From Tamarix chinensis (lineage: Eukaryota; Streptophyta; Magnoliopsida; Caryophyllales; Tamaricaceae), in NCBI GenBank assembly GCA_030549775.1, contig CM060177.1, forward strand, positions 93,186,736 through 93,250,735: a stretch of 64,000 bases of DNA, read 5' to 3'. Below, one piece after another: positions 24,475-36,379 of the stretch. Made by a program: the position numbers and the translations under genes. The notes beneath the pieces are model-generated. The model had not been told where the DNA came from and did no database searches. It worked only from the letters and a program-made list of their open reading frames with translations. Numbering within the stretch: position 1 is the stretch's first letter; each line of letters begins with the position of its first letter.

Positions 24475-24860
24475 GTTTTAATAACGGTTCTTATAAAAAC
24501 CGTTATTAAAACCTTGTTTTAATAACGGTTCTGATGAAAACCGTTATTAAAATGTAGGTTTTAATAACGGTTCTTCTAAAACCGTTATTAAAACTCCACT
24601 TTTTAATAACGGTTTTCATAAGAACCGTTATGAAAACCTACGTTTTAATAACGGTTTTCATCAGAACCGTTATTAAAAACTGGAGTTTTAATAACGGTTT
24701 TTAAGTAAAAACCGTTATTAAATATGAAGTTTACGCACATATTTGCGGGTTTTTGTGTATTTTTCATGACGGTTATGAACCGTTATTAAAGATTTAATAA
24801 CGGGCGATTCAATAACGGTTGAAAACCGTCATTAAAACTATAAAATAACCGTTATTAAAA
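24475..24860. repeat. Right subterminal hairpin array of the CACTA element
   Basis: Eight or so near-perfect palindromes of TTTTAATAACGGTT..AACCGTTATTAAAA, some with complementary spacers (TCTTATAAAA, TCTGATGAAA) that recur in inverted order on the two halves. The block around 24475-24600 is therefore itself roughly inverted at 24595-24720. Confidence 0.9.
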
Positions 24861-25264
24861 CCCCTTTCTGTGGTAGTGATAGTACCTAAAAAGAGACATG
24901 CAAGGTACACTATCCATTGAATAGGCAGGGGCTCCATGAATGGAACCCTTCAGTACTATGGTACTGAGTAACCCTTTAAAAGCACACTTAAAAGCAGGCC
25001 TACAATGTAACACATGACATACTACTGTATCCATACATAACGACAGGTGTAAACATAATATTAAGATCCATATATTCACATATTCAACAAGTCAATCAGA
25101 TATTAATGGTGTATACCAGTCATCCACTTTCATACATTCGCATACTTAACAAGTCAACCCAATATTAATAGGCCATAATGAATAATCAATACTTTTAGGA
25201 ATTTAAGGTCATTAGTCCATCATTAATCAATCATCTCGGATTATAAATGTCCATGTGAGTGCGG

Positions 25265-25620
25265 GAACCCCACTATTATAGCCGATGGACCGAAAATACA
25301 TACAGGGCAGAACACTCCTGACCACTATTATTCGCCGGTGGATCGGTCTCCAGGGCAGAAAGCTCCTGGCCACTATTATTCGCCGGTGAATCGGTCTGGC
25401 CCCGACTCACAAGGTGTTCCACTGTAAGTGATTAGTGTCTTTCCCATGTGTTATCATTATTACGTTTGGTTTGTTGAGCATAGAATCCCCCACTATTATA
25501 GCCGATGGACCAGAAATACATACATGGCAGAACGCTCCTGACCACTATTATTTGCCGGTGGAACAGTCATGTAGGGCACCCCGGCTCCTGGCCACTATTA
25601 TTCTCCGGTGGATCGGTCTG
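25265..25620 (-). repeat. TATAATAGTGG array in A3
   Basis: Two blocks (25265-25400, 25490-25620). Plus-strand units read CCACTATTATTCGCCGGTGG or CCCACTATTATAGCCGATGG with CTCCTG filler. The spacer carries GTGTTCCACTGTAAGTGATT. Confidence 0.85.
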
Positions 25621-27429
25621 GGCTTGGCTCAACAATCTTTCTCTTTAAATGGATAATATCTTATTCGTGTCTTATTCGATAAGTATTTAACCCTTGACAT
25701 GCATGCCTCCAACATTCTACCTCTATCCTCTCAAGGGGCCCTGTCCCATATCTTGAGACTCCTGCGCCCCTTCTCACGCCTCGACATCCATTCCCCCTTA
25801 CACTTACACATAAAGAGAACCAACTCCTAAGGGTGTGGGTTAAGGCCCAACACCTCATGACATCAACTCCACCTACTATCACCCTCTAGGGTTTTCCCTT
25901 GAAAAACCCTAATTGGACCTATGTGGCCCAACTTTCTCTCACTTACACTACCGTTACTTCATTTATCATCCCACACCTTATCTCATTTAGATCCAATCCC
26001 AAATCATATCGCTTTACCCCTCGATTCCACAGGTGACCGAAAAACCCTAGTTGGCCACTTCAAACCCTAGTAACTTTCTTCTCTCACAAGTAACCTCTCT
26101 ATTTTTCACCCGAAGTCTCTTCTCTCCCATGGAACCCATACTCACCCAAAATAAATCTCCACTCTTAATCCATACTCCACTCTCCCTTAATCATTTTTAC
26201 TTCCACATTTTCCAGATTACCACTTCCTCCCAAAACCCTAATCGGGTCCCTTATACACCCTTACACCAACCTACGTACTATTTTTCATCCCAAGTCTCCA
26301 ATCACTCCACAACTCTCCCCTTAGCTTATTCACACCCTAAAACAACTTTTCTCACGTAAGGATCACTCCCATGCAAGTCTTATCCATCCCATGCAAACAC
26401 CCAAAGTCCCCAAGCAAATTTTTAAGATTTACATGCATGGTTCCCATCTCTCATTCATTTTGGATTATTCCTTCCTCTTTAATTTCCTCTCATGGATCAT
26501 GAGGTATTTTGGTCAACCTCATATTCCCCCTTTAGTAAACTCACTTCCCATTTTCTCTCTTTTTATCCTTTCATTCCCATATCATATTAATAATCATCCT
26601 AGCATGCATGTCCTAGAGGGTCATATCATATCACATAATAATCACCATATATACATGTCATACTCATGCCATAAGGAACACACAAACATACCTCAACTCC
26701 AAGTTGCGTTACACATAAGATAAGTTAATAACAATCATACTGTAACACCCCCAAATATACTACTGAAAAATTTCGTTTAATTAAAAGGGTTTAGCGGAAG
26801 CAAAAAGATAAAACTGTAAACTCGGGGGCATTACTGCCACACTTAGTACCCAATCGGTTCACTCCTACCGTTCCAGTACTAAGTGCTAAGGCTAAATAAA
26901 GTTAACATTAAACACGAATCATTAACAAAACACAAGTCATATAGAAATCAGAGTGCGATTTAGGGTTACAAACCAAAGAGTACGTGACTAGAGGTTTTTT
27001 TTTTCAAAACATAAAGCATAGCACGATAACACAACTAAATATGATAATACAAGGTCAAATAAAGAAAACAGAGTCCAACCGAGTCGCTCTCGATCCCCAA
27101 GTCAGGTTTAGGCTCAACGCTCAGCTCCACCCGATGCCTCGTAGGTGTCGTAGGCATCGAAGACATCATCCCCTACCTGCACAAGCTTAGATGGGTCTTC
27201 TGCTCGTGGGAATGAGCAGTACCCATGAAACGGGTGATCAGTACGCTACGTACTGAGTAAGGTAACAGACACACTAAGGCCAACATACACAGAGATACAT
27301 GACATAGTAGACATGGCATAATTACGTAGATAGCATGCAATAACATAGATAAACAATACCAGTTATGAACCAGATAACTTTTTCATTAGATCTTAGACAA
27401 TTATAATCGATTCGCATTATATTCTTTAT

Positions 27430-27780
27430 CAACCCATGTGAGTGCGGGAACCCCACTATTATAGCCAGTGGAACGATCGCGAGGGCCATGCCCTGCCACT
27501 ATTTTAGCCGGTGGACCGGTCACGAGGGTAACATACCCTGCCACTATTATTTGCCGGTAGACCGGTCTGGCCCCGACTCACAAGGTGTTCCACTGTAAAT
27601 ATTCGTATATTTCCCATGTCTTATCATTATTATGATTGGTTTGTTGAGCATAGAATCCCCCACTATTATAGCCGGTGGAACGATCATGAGGGCCATGCCC
27701 TACCACTATTTTAGCCGATGGATCGGTCACGAGGGTAATATACGCTGCCACTATTATTTGTTGGTGGACCGGTCTGGGTC
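27430..27780 (-). repeat. TATAATAGTGG array in A4
   Basis: Two blocks of three units each. On the plus strand the unit reads CCACTATTATAGCCGGTGG followed by ACCGGTC and a filler of about 20 bases. They are separated by about 85 bases carrying GGTGTTCCACTGTAA. Confidence 0.85.
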
Positions 27781-29539
27781 CGGCTCAACATATTTCTCTG
27801 TAAGTGATTAGTGTCTTACATATCTTATTCAAAAGATTTTCACCCTTAACATGCATGGCTAGCTATACCCGCACTTATCCTCCTAGGAGGGCCTGCCCCA
27901 TATCTTGAGACTTCTGCACCTCCTAACTTGCCTCTACATCCTTCCTATAACTCACTTTCTCACACCGGGAACCTAACTTCTAAGTGTGTGGGTCAGGGCC
28001 CACCACCTTATACCCCAAGGTCTACTCACCACCTTACCCTAGGGTTTTCACTAGAAACCCTAATTTGGGCCTATGTGGCCCTCCCTTTCCTGCCTCCCAC
28101 AACCCACACTACCATAACGCCTCCCTCAAACTCAACTCTCCCCTCATACCTCGCTCCTCCTCATTTATTTTTATTATTTTCTTTTTCTTTTTCCACCTTC
28201 TCAAATTAGGATTTCCTCCCCAAACCCTGGTTGGTCCCTAGGTACCCTTATATTATCCTACGTACTATTTTTCACCTCGAGCCTCCAGACTCCCAAACAG
28301 ACCTTTCATTGCCTTCCCTACGCCCCAAAGTAACTTTTCATATGTAAGGTTCGCCCCAATGCGGACCTTAACCTCCCCATGCAAACCCCTTGATCTCTAC
28401 CATGCCAAACCCTATTATTTCCATGCAAACCCTAGTTCCTCCCATGTAACCTTAGTTTCTCCCACTCTTCCATTTTATTTAAATCCCCTTTTTCTCGTCC
28501 AATCACGGATCACAGATTACCTAGGTCATCCCTACCCACGTTAGCTAACTTACTTCCCCTTGGTTATCTTAATTTCTCATTTTTTTTCTCTTTCATGCCC
28601 CCTTCCACAACGCCTCATCATATAACCTAGCATACATGTCCTAAGGGTCACATCCCATCACATCATATTTGCAGCATATCCATATTAGCACATACCAGAC
28701 AAGAGCACGAGAACATACCTTGGTTCCAAGCTACGCTACACAATAAAAACAGATAACATATAGAACACAACATATAAATCGTACAAGGCATCCAAGGCAA
28801 GTAAAACACGTAACACACAGGCGGCCTTAGTTACGTCCTTACCTAAAGCAACGCCGGGCTTGGAGCACGCTCCTACAGCTCCGTAGGGTTTTGGTTTGAT
28901 TCACCTATAAAAGGGAAAAATACTAAGTATTAGTTTCCCTCAAAAGTCCCATCACTCCTTATTTTAGTCTAAGATTAGAATTATTATTATTAAAGATAGT
29001 AGTATGTGAAAGCTAGGGTTTTTATCTTAAAAATAGTCTACTAAATTTTACTAGTCAAAATATGTTTATTTTAATATTTATTGCTACACTTATTTTATTA
29101 AACCTATTAGCTTTACTCTCCTAATAATAGCACTGATACTAATTATATCCAAATAGTGATAATAGTAATACTAGTAGTAATGCTAATGCTTATAGTGATA
29201 GAAACCCTAGTGTTTTTAAGGCTAAGCCTAATAATAGTTTAGGGTTAAAATAATAATATAATAATTACCATACCAACAAGGCACAAATATTCCTAAAGAT
29301 AATAATGATAAAAGTTGTATTTTGATTAATAATAATATAAGGGTTCAAATGCTTTTGTCACAGTAATAGAAATAAACTAATACTAATACCAATAATAATA
29401 ATAATGATAGTAATAGTAATAGTAGTAGCTAATAATGCTAGTGACAAAGGCATTAGGAATGATATTAGAAATACTTGAATATTACATGGTAAAAATACTA
29501 AGGTTGAGTATTCTTCTTCTTTAAAATGATAATATGCCA

Positions 29540-29595
29540 ACTTGGTTTAAATAACACTAACAATAATAATAGTAATAGTAATAACAACAATAATG

Positions 29596-29637
<42 letters not shown>

Positions 29638-29640
29638 GTA

Positions 29641-29700
<60 letters not shown>

Positions 29701-29879
29701 GTAACTATATTAATACTAAAGTTGTGAATAATGAAAATAAGGATAGTAGTATTAGTGGTCATAATGATAACCATCTTAATGTTAAATTTGTAGCCTTTTA
29801 ATTAGTTTAACCTAGTTATAAGTATTTTCTTAAATTAGGTTAGGAAACAAGGGTAATACATAATAATATTAATAATGTA

Positions 29880-29920
<41 letters not shown>

Positions 29921-29948
29921 TGATGATGATAATAATAATAATAATAGT
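29540..29948. repeat. (AAT)n tracts in A4 leader
   Basis: Long AAT/AATAGT triplet runs at 29540-29700 and 29881-29948. Their apparent poly-Asn and poly-Ile frames are by-products of the triplet repeat. Confidence 0.9.
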
Positions 29949-31530
29949 AATATTAAGGATAATACCATTAATGTTAGATAAAATTATTAACACTTATAAA
30001 AAAAATAGTTTAGGGCTGGGGAAGTTAGAGAACCACCTAAGGTCAGTGGTGGAATCGGCGGCGCGTGGCGACAAGCGAATTGCAGGGTGTGTTTGGCTCG
30101 GTGTGGAAAAAAGGAAAGGGGGCAGTATGCGTGATGGGAAGGACGAGTAGGCCGGGTCAAAATTGGAAAGGAAAGCGATGGGAATGGCAGGAGAAAACAA
30201 CCGGACCGAACAAGTGGTCATTGGCAGGCGCAGGCTGTGGTCGGGGATTGCAGGCCTGCGTGAGGAAGAAGAAGACAGGCGCGGGGTGGACCGATCGATC
30301 CAAGGGAAAGAAAGAAAAGAGAAAGGAGGACGGTTCGGCCGGCTGGGGGAACGGGTGATGAAGGAGGGCTGGGGCGGATTGGGCGGCACGAGCCGGGGAA
30401 GGGAAAGGGATCTGGGCCGACGGGCTAGCCCAAACCGGGGGGGGGAGATGGAAGAATAGGTAAAGGAGGAAGAAAGAAAAGGGAAAAGAAAGGAGAAAAG
30501 GAAAAAGGATAAAATGGTTGGGTTGGGGTATTTGGTATTTATTTGTTTATATATTTAAGTTAGATATTTAATTTTAATAATAATTATTTTAAGTATAATA
30601 ATTAAATTTATTTTTAGATTAATTGGGCTATTTTGGATAAATTTTCCTTAACTTCCATTTTAATTAGTAAAATGTCCAAAATTTTCTAAAAAATTTATTT
30701 ATTATTTTCTCTTAACTTTCCTCTATTAATTTCCTCTTTATTTAATAAAATAATTTATTTTCTAAATTTTCCTAATAAATCATTATTTTGCCATAATTCC
30801 TAAATTAAGATTTTTGGGGTATTTCACATACGATACACGACATAACATGATGTATATAGCATCCAAGGCATACAAGTCACACAACACACAAGGGCCTTAG
30901 CTATATCCTTACCTAAAACGATACCGGGCTTGGAGCACGCTCCTACGCCTCCTTAGAGTTTTGGCTTGGTTCACCTATAAGAGGGTAAGACTAATGATTA
31001 GTTTCCCTTCTACCAAAAATACTATTATTTCTTATTTTAGTCTAAGATTAGGGTTGTTATTATTACATGGAGTTTTATAAGTGAAAACTAGGGTTTTTAC
31101 CATCAAGTTAGCCTACTAGATATTATTAGTCAAAATATACTTATGTTAATATTCATAATTATATTTATATCATTAAACCTAATAGCTTTATTTCTTCTAA
31201 TAATAGTACTAATACTTGTTAAAATAAAATAGTAATAATAATAATAATAGTAATACCAATGCTCCTAGAAATAGAAGCCCTATTATTTTTAAGGCTAAGG
31301 CTAATAATGTTTTTAGGGATAAGATAATAATAAAATATTAGTATTACTAACAAAGTACTAATATTATTAAAGATAATAATGATAATAGTTATATTTGGAA
31401 TAATAATAATATAAGGGTTCGAATGTTTCTATCATAATAATATTAACAAAGTACTAACAATAATAATACTAATACTAATAATGATACTTTAGTAATAATG
31501 TTAGTAACAAAGGCATTAAGAATAATATTA

Positions 31531-31565
<35 letters not shown>

Positions 31566-31639
31566 AAGGTTGGGTATTCTTCTTCTATAGTAACAAAAGG
31601 GTAACATGTCAAATTCGGTTTCAATAACATTAATCATAA

Positions 31640-31872
31640 TAAAAATAATAGTACTAATAATAACAACAACAACGATAATAATAATAATAAAAATAATAAT
31701 GATGATAATAATGTTAAGCATAATAATAATAATAACAATAACAATAATATATTAACTGAATGATCACAATAATATAAGGGTCCAAATATTTATATTAATA
31801 ATAAAAGGTGATAATGGATAAAGTTAGTATTAACAATATTAGCAAGAAAATAATAATAATGATAATGGTAAT

Positions 31873-31911
<39 letters not shown>

Positions 31912-31990
31912 AATAATAATAATAATAATGGCATTAATAATAATAATAATAATAACAATAAAAATAATGGTAATAATAATAATATTATAG
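31640..31990. repeat. AAT/AAC triplet tracts in A3 leader
   Basis: Mixed AAT, AAC and GAT triplets, with an uninterrupted (AAC)n run at about 31873-31910 followed by (AAT)n. Confidence 0.85.
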
Positions 31991-34238
31991 ATAATACCAT
32001 TAATATTATTAAATAATTAATACTTGTATAAAGTGGGTTTAAGGGTTGAGAATGTTAGAGAACCACCTAAGGCAGTGGTGGCACCGGCGACGACGCACAG
32101 CGGTGGAGGCGGCGGTAGACGCGGTTGTGGAAATTTGAGGTGGTGGAAGGAGGAGAAAGGAAGGAGGAGGAGGGGAGATAGGGAGAAAAAAGGGAGAATA
32201 GGGAGGTCGGGGAAGGGGAAAGGCTCAAATAAATGGGGTAGGGAGAGGCTGGAGAAGTGAAGAAAAAGGAGAGGGAGGATAGGAGGGAAGCTGGCTGGCC
32301 GGTGGCAGCATATAGGGTGGTAGAGGAGGTGGTAGGGAGGTAGGGAGGGGAAGGAAAGATGGGGAAAGGGGAGGCCATGCGTGATGGGGGTGCATGGCCT
32401 GTTGGGTCTAAAATCATGAAAAAAAGGACGGGGAGAGAGAGAGGGAGAGAGGGAGAGGCAGGTGATGGCAGGAGGTGGCAGCAAGGGGCGGTGGCCGGCG
32501 TGCTCGAGGGCAGCAGGCTGGCAACGGTGACAAGTCGAAGCTTGGGTTGGGGCGTAGAAGAAGAAAGAAAGAAAAGAAAGGGAATGGGGCATCAGACCGG
32601 TCGGGGAAGGGAAGGAAAGAAAAAAAACTAGGGAGGCAGCTGGGCTGCTGCGCCGGGGAAAGGAGAGGAGGGAAGGGCTGGCTTGGTGCGGTGGCCCGAA
32701 GGAAAAAAAAGGAAAAGAAAAAGAAAGGAGAAAAAGGAGAGAAAGGAGAAGGAAAAGAAAAGGAAAAAAAAGGAAAATGGGAAAATAGGGAAAAATAATT
32801 TAATTTAATTTATAAAATAATAAAATGTAATATTTTTGATAAATTATTTAATTTAATATTTTGATTCAATATAATTTAATATATTGGTTCAAAAAGGATA
32901 ATTTTAGTAAAATATTAGTTTGGGAAATTATTTAAATAAAAATATATGATAAAATACCAAAATATTTATTTTTAATTTATTAAATACTCCTATCCAAATT
33001 TGTATACTCAAAATTCATAAAATAATTAAACTAAATAACTTTAAAATCTAATTTATTTCAAGTAAAAGCTATTTATTAAATTGTAGGTCTTTAAAATTTT
33101 AGGGGATTACAATCCAATAGACTCCTTAGATCGATCTGAGGTAGAATTTTTGGGTTAAATGTCTTATGAAAAAGGATAAAAATCTCTTAGGAACAATTCG
33201 GCATGGGTTAACAAAGCTTCATTTTAGTATAAGAAATTTCTCTACAAAATTAAATTTTAAAAATATATCCAACTCGACATTCCGGTTGATTACCTTGGCC
33301 TATCAATCGACTGTTCTATAAATCAATCGATTTGTTATCTAACTAGTCAATTTGTTTAGTTAAGTAAAAACTATTTTGTTGAAAAGACGAATCAGTTGAT
33401 TGATTTGCCTGAAAAAATTATTAAATTTAATTTTCAAACCTCATTTTAGATCCAACATTACCTTAAGCCAAATCATAATGCCAAATCAAAATCAAACACC
33501 AAAATTTACATAATATCTCTTTCAACACTTTACAAAAAGATGGGGTATTAAATTGAGAGTATCAATAAGGTTGATTGTCTTTCTCCCATCTATAAGTGAA
33601 AGAGGAAAGGAGTAATTAAATTACAAATGGTTCCTTGATCTCAATGTGACTAAATAATGTAATTATGTGATCATTAAAGTGAAAACTTTAATACAATTTT
33701 CTATTATGTCATCTCGTATCATGAACATATATACATGCATAGTATTCATCTTGTTATATAATTCCTTGTATAATGCATGCCTTTTATCTATAGTTGTGTA
33801 GGGTTATCTTATTTAGTATATAGTATACTGATCATCCTTTTTAAGGGTGTTGCTAATTTCCACGAGTAAATTTTGCTTCATTTTGCAAGTAATTAATGAT
33901 TAATGATTTTTTTTTTTTGTGATTATTTGTGGCGAGTGCTTATTTGTGTTGGTATAACATATGGTTATTTGGATATTTCTCCATCTATTTAGATTATTAG
34001 TCCTCTGTTTCCTTTTATCTCTCTTTTATCTCTATATTTCATAATCTTATATCGTTATAGGATGAAGTGCTTCCCACACCCGAACTCTATGTAAGAATTT
34101 ATTTTTTACCTTTCACTTGATATATAGTAAGTATATAGAGTAATTTTTTCATGTTGGATGTGACTTAACACATGTTAATTTATTATTATTATTATTTTAC
34201 AAATAAAAAATTTCATTAATAAATTGTGGGGTGTTAAA

Positions 34239-36043
34239 GGTGTGGGCCCAAGCTATTGTTATGAATAAAAAATATGAGGTAACTAACATTATCAGTTGTT
34301 GTGCATAGAGTTACCTCAATAGCAGTGATGCCACCCAGGTAGGATAGGACTGAGACCTGTAGAGTTGAGCAAAAGTGTTCAAAATCTTGCGTTCTTAAGG
34401 CTTCATTTGCTCAGTCCCACAGGAGTTTCCTATGACTTTAGGGGCAGAGGAGATGTGGTGGAGTGGGATGTTTGATTCTTCAAAATCCACTCCATCATGC
34501 AATAAGACATGGACCATTGTGGCAGGTGCCCCTAGGAATTTGAAGGAGGCTACCATGATAAATGTTGGTAGTTAGGCTACAGTGGTCAGTGGAGGTCGCA
34601 GCGAAAAAATGACATATAGGGCCCTAGTTATATATGCTGCACTTTGACATATCAGGAGTTGGTTTTCCTTTTATAGGTCTTAGATTTATCTCATGTATTC
34701 ATTCATTTATCTAGTGAAAAATTCCATTAAATGTTTAATAACATTGGTACTAGAATCTGGCTTGTTTGTTTGGGGTAGATTACCCCTAAAAGTGGTTAGT
34801 GCATAGAAATTTCATATTTGAGAGGAGAGAAGGTCGTGTCCACCATGGTTAAAATTCATCGATGACTTATGTCTTGTGAAAATGAAAGTAATTGGGGCCT
34901 TATAGAGTGTGTCAAATTGCATACCCTCATAATCTACGATGGGTATATAAATTGAAGTCAAGTGGGGAACTATTGATTCCCCTACATGAAAGACAGGAAA
35001 TAACATTTTGAGCATCATTATATCATCGGTGTAATTCTATCCAAATGACACTCTAATGATAAAGTTAACTATGTAATACGTGAGTAATGAAAAAGGAAAA
35101 TAAGAGGGGGGTCGGAGTGACTTACTTGCTGATACATGAAGGATTGGCTACCGACAGAGAAGGGTGAGAAGTATCTAGTTGAAGGTGTTGACAAAGGTGT
35201 TGTTTAGTCTGTAGCAAGTGGAATTAATTGTTGGCTAATGGAGTTAGTGGAAATTTTCTTAGTGAGAATGATAAGTTGTGATTGCTAGTTAGTTTCCAGA
35301 GGAAACTCTGATGCTTAAGTTAGCAACGTAGGATATGATTAATGAAAAAGGGAAAAAAGAGAGGGGTTGGAGTGAATTAGTCGTTGAGTTGTGAAGGTAA
35401 GGTTGCCAATGGAAAAGGGTGTGTGGTATCTAGCCAAAGGCATCTATAGGGGTGTCATTTAGTATGTAGCAAGTAGAATAAACTTGGGGATAATGGTTTA
35501 TTCTCATTGTTAGCAGGCTTTGTAGCTCAATTATTTATAGAGTTCATGACTTGTAATGTGTCCTCACATGAGTTAAAATGAGGTTGTCATTCGGGGTGTT
35601 TAGAGTTAGGAAACCATGGGAAGTTGGGTCACATTAAATCAGAGTGGAAAGTGACCAAATTTTGAATCGGTTATACTAGACGTTGAGGTTATGATGTTTG
35701 CCACCAATGACACTGTGTGGTTTTAGTTGATTAAGCTCAAGGGAAAACTCTTTGTGAAGTCTTGGGTTACCCAAAGCGTGCAAAGTTCCTAGGCTTCACT
35801 GTGTTAGGTTGAACTAAAATGCTATATTTTGTCCAAAAAAATGAGCATTAATTAGGGTTAAGATGGGTGTGTTTATACCTAATACTCATTGTTCTTGCCA
35901 ATATGTAAATTCATGTTATATTTTGGTATTTTACATAATGAATTTGAATTGCATAAAGAAAATACAATGAGCACATGAAATGAATAACATGAAACATAAA
36001 ATAGTGTACATAGAAGTATGATTATGGATAAAGAAATACCATA
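34239..36043. other. Unassigned 1.8-kb segment between LTRs C2 and D
   Basis: No convincing coding region. The longest frame, 34812-35018 minus (68 codons), has no recognisable motif. The segment holds two imperfect copies of a roughly 200-base unit about 255 bases apart (35028-35250 and 35284-35500). It may be the upstream or untranslated part of the old Tat-type element whose pol lies at 1.9-8.8 kb, because that element must continue past the nest. This is inference from position only. Confidence 0.35.
35028..35500 (+). repeat. Two imperfect direct repeats, spacing about 255 bp
   Basis: Both copies carry, in order, CTCTAATGATAAAGTTA / CTCTGATGCTTAAGTTA, AATGAAAAAGG, GGGTCGGAGTGA / GGGTTGGAGTGA, GAAGGGTGAGAAGTATCTAG / AAAAGGGTGTGTGGTATCTAG, and TAGCAAGTGGAAT / TAGCAAGTAGAAT. 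Confidence 0.75.
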
Positions 36044-36379
36044 TGTAACACCTTAGTTTTTAGAATAAGAATTGTTTTATTAAATATATGATTGCAGAAG
36101 CTAACACATTAAAAGATATAGTATTATTACTACATCCAACATATGAGAGATATAGCTAATACCTAATTCATGATGAATATAAGCCTAAAAAACCTTACAC
36201 TCAAAGATTAAGTTTGGTTAGCACCTAATACAAGGTTGAGACAAAATTAATAACAAATCACCATGAACGAAAGAGGAGAACAACATTAAAAATAAAACAC
36301 GGAAAGTGTTTAAAACACTTGATATCCCCCAAATGGAAATAAAAAGAAAAATAACAATAATTACAACTAAGCATGCAAA

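Larger units (their letters stand above)
22586..24878. mobile_element. Non-autonomous CACTA (CMC) DNA transposon, 2293 bp
   Basis: It begins CACTACTACAAA and ends with the inverted form TTTCTGTGGTAGTG. A 3-bp target duplication ATA (22583-22585 and 24879-24881), the length expected for CACTA elements, flanks it. Removing it restores the A-type LTR text (compare the equivalent region of A2 near 15630-15650). Both ends (22610-22905 and 24475-24860) are filled with hairpin units of the form TTTTAATAACGGTT..AACCGTTATTAAAA, the subterminal repeats of this superfamily. The middle (about 22920-24470) has no intact frame and no recognisable transposase. It includes a CTCGCACCACC-repeated stretch near 23000 and short runs that look like gene leader or captured sequence. 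It depends on a transposase from elsewhere. Confidence 0.9.
26741..30826 (-). mobile_element. Giant LTR A4 (4086 bp), complete, nested in A3
   Basis: It starts TGTAACACCCCC at 26741 and ends GGGGTATTTCA at 30826. The target duplication CATAC (26736-26740 and 30827-30831) is perfect. Read on the minus strand: GC-rich leader (30440-30040), AAT tracts (29948-29880, 29700-29545), palindrome GGAGCGTGCTCC near 28862-28873 (minus), AG|GTAAGG at 28842-28837, arrays at 27780-27655 and 27570-27430, hairpin CAGTACGTAGCGTACTG at 27255-27239, then CATTCCCACGAGCAG, and TTGTGCAG with its last base at 27177. It is the youngest insertion of this nest by position. It has no coding domains or primer-binding site. 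Confidence 0.9.
22240..33111 (-). mobile_element. Giant LTR A3, split three ways (about 4.5 kb of its own sequence)
   Basis: It starts TATAACACCCC at 22240 and ends GGGGATTACA at 33111. Its pieces are 22240-22585, 24882-26740 and 30832-33111, separated by the CACTA element and by LTR A4. The flanks ATCTC and ATCCA fit a diverged 5-bp target duplication within B2. Read on the minus strand: C-rich leader (32590-32050), AAT/AAC repeats (31930-31680), palindrome GGAGCGTGCTCC near 30930-30942, AG|GTAAGG at 30912-30907, arrays at 25620-25490 and 25400-25265, and hairpin CAGTACCATAGTACTG at 24966-24951. It is closest to A2 in the hairpin region. Confidence 0.82.
19281..33552 (-). mobile_element. B-family LTR B2, split by A3 (pieces 19281-22239 and 33112-33552)
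   Basis: The minus-strand counterpart of the LTR at 53122-56380. Matching landmarks include the TATAGGATAGATGTCCACC segment near 19400, the hairpin CAGTAAGCTACATACTG at 19763-19779 preceded by CTCATGGGAATGAGCAG, the ACCAATCGATCGGTT array at 20940-21240, and, after the A3 nest, the TCAATCGAC motifs at 33285-33420 and the end GGGGTATTAAA at 33542-33552. The text across the gap (ATTATCTC / ATCCAATAGACTCC) matches the uninterrupted copy at 53.5 kb, so the split is a real insertion. The flanks ATTAG and TTGAG are only a weak target duplication. Confidence 0.7.
17200..34238 (+). mobile_element. Old LTR C2, split by B2 (pieces 17200-19280 and 33553-34238)
   Basis: The first piece has a short pyrimidine-rich stretch (17360-17480), a CCACCACC-rich leader, a (TA)n run at 18263-18290 and, near 19160, the 'CTTAAAGTGAAATATCACATG' context that precedes the TATAATAGTGG arrays in other copies. 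The second piece has a decayed hairpin block at 33813-33870 with CACGAGTAA, TTTTGCAAG near 33884, and the end segment AAATTGTGGGGTGTTAAA near 34238. It is truncated at its left end. It is more degraded than the A copies, which agrees with its position at the outside of the nest. Boundaries are accurate to about 10-20 bases. Confidence 0.55.

Noticed and set aside
24475..24860. Regularly repeated palindromes resembling a CRISPR array
   Set aside because: This is plant DNA. The repeats are subterminal hairpins of a CACTA element with a 3-bp target duplication, the spacers are not unique, and no cas genes are present.
29526..29801. Poly-Asn and poly-Ile frames over AAT tracts (also 42096-42446, 31808-31990, 48300-48736)
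   Set aside because: Direct translation of trinucleotide microsatellites.
32017..32592. Open frame of 191 codons on the minus strand in LTR A3
   Set aside because: Same C-rich leader artefact. Pro/Ser/Leu-rich, no motif, overlapped by other frames.
34812..35018. Minus-strand frame of 68 codons in the unassigned segment
   Set aside because: No recognisable motif and surrounded by stops. It may be a retroelement fragment, but I cannot show it.
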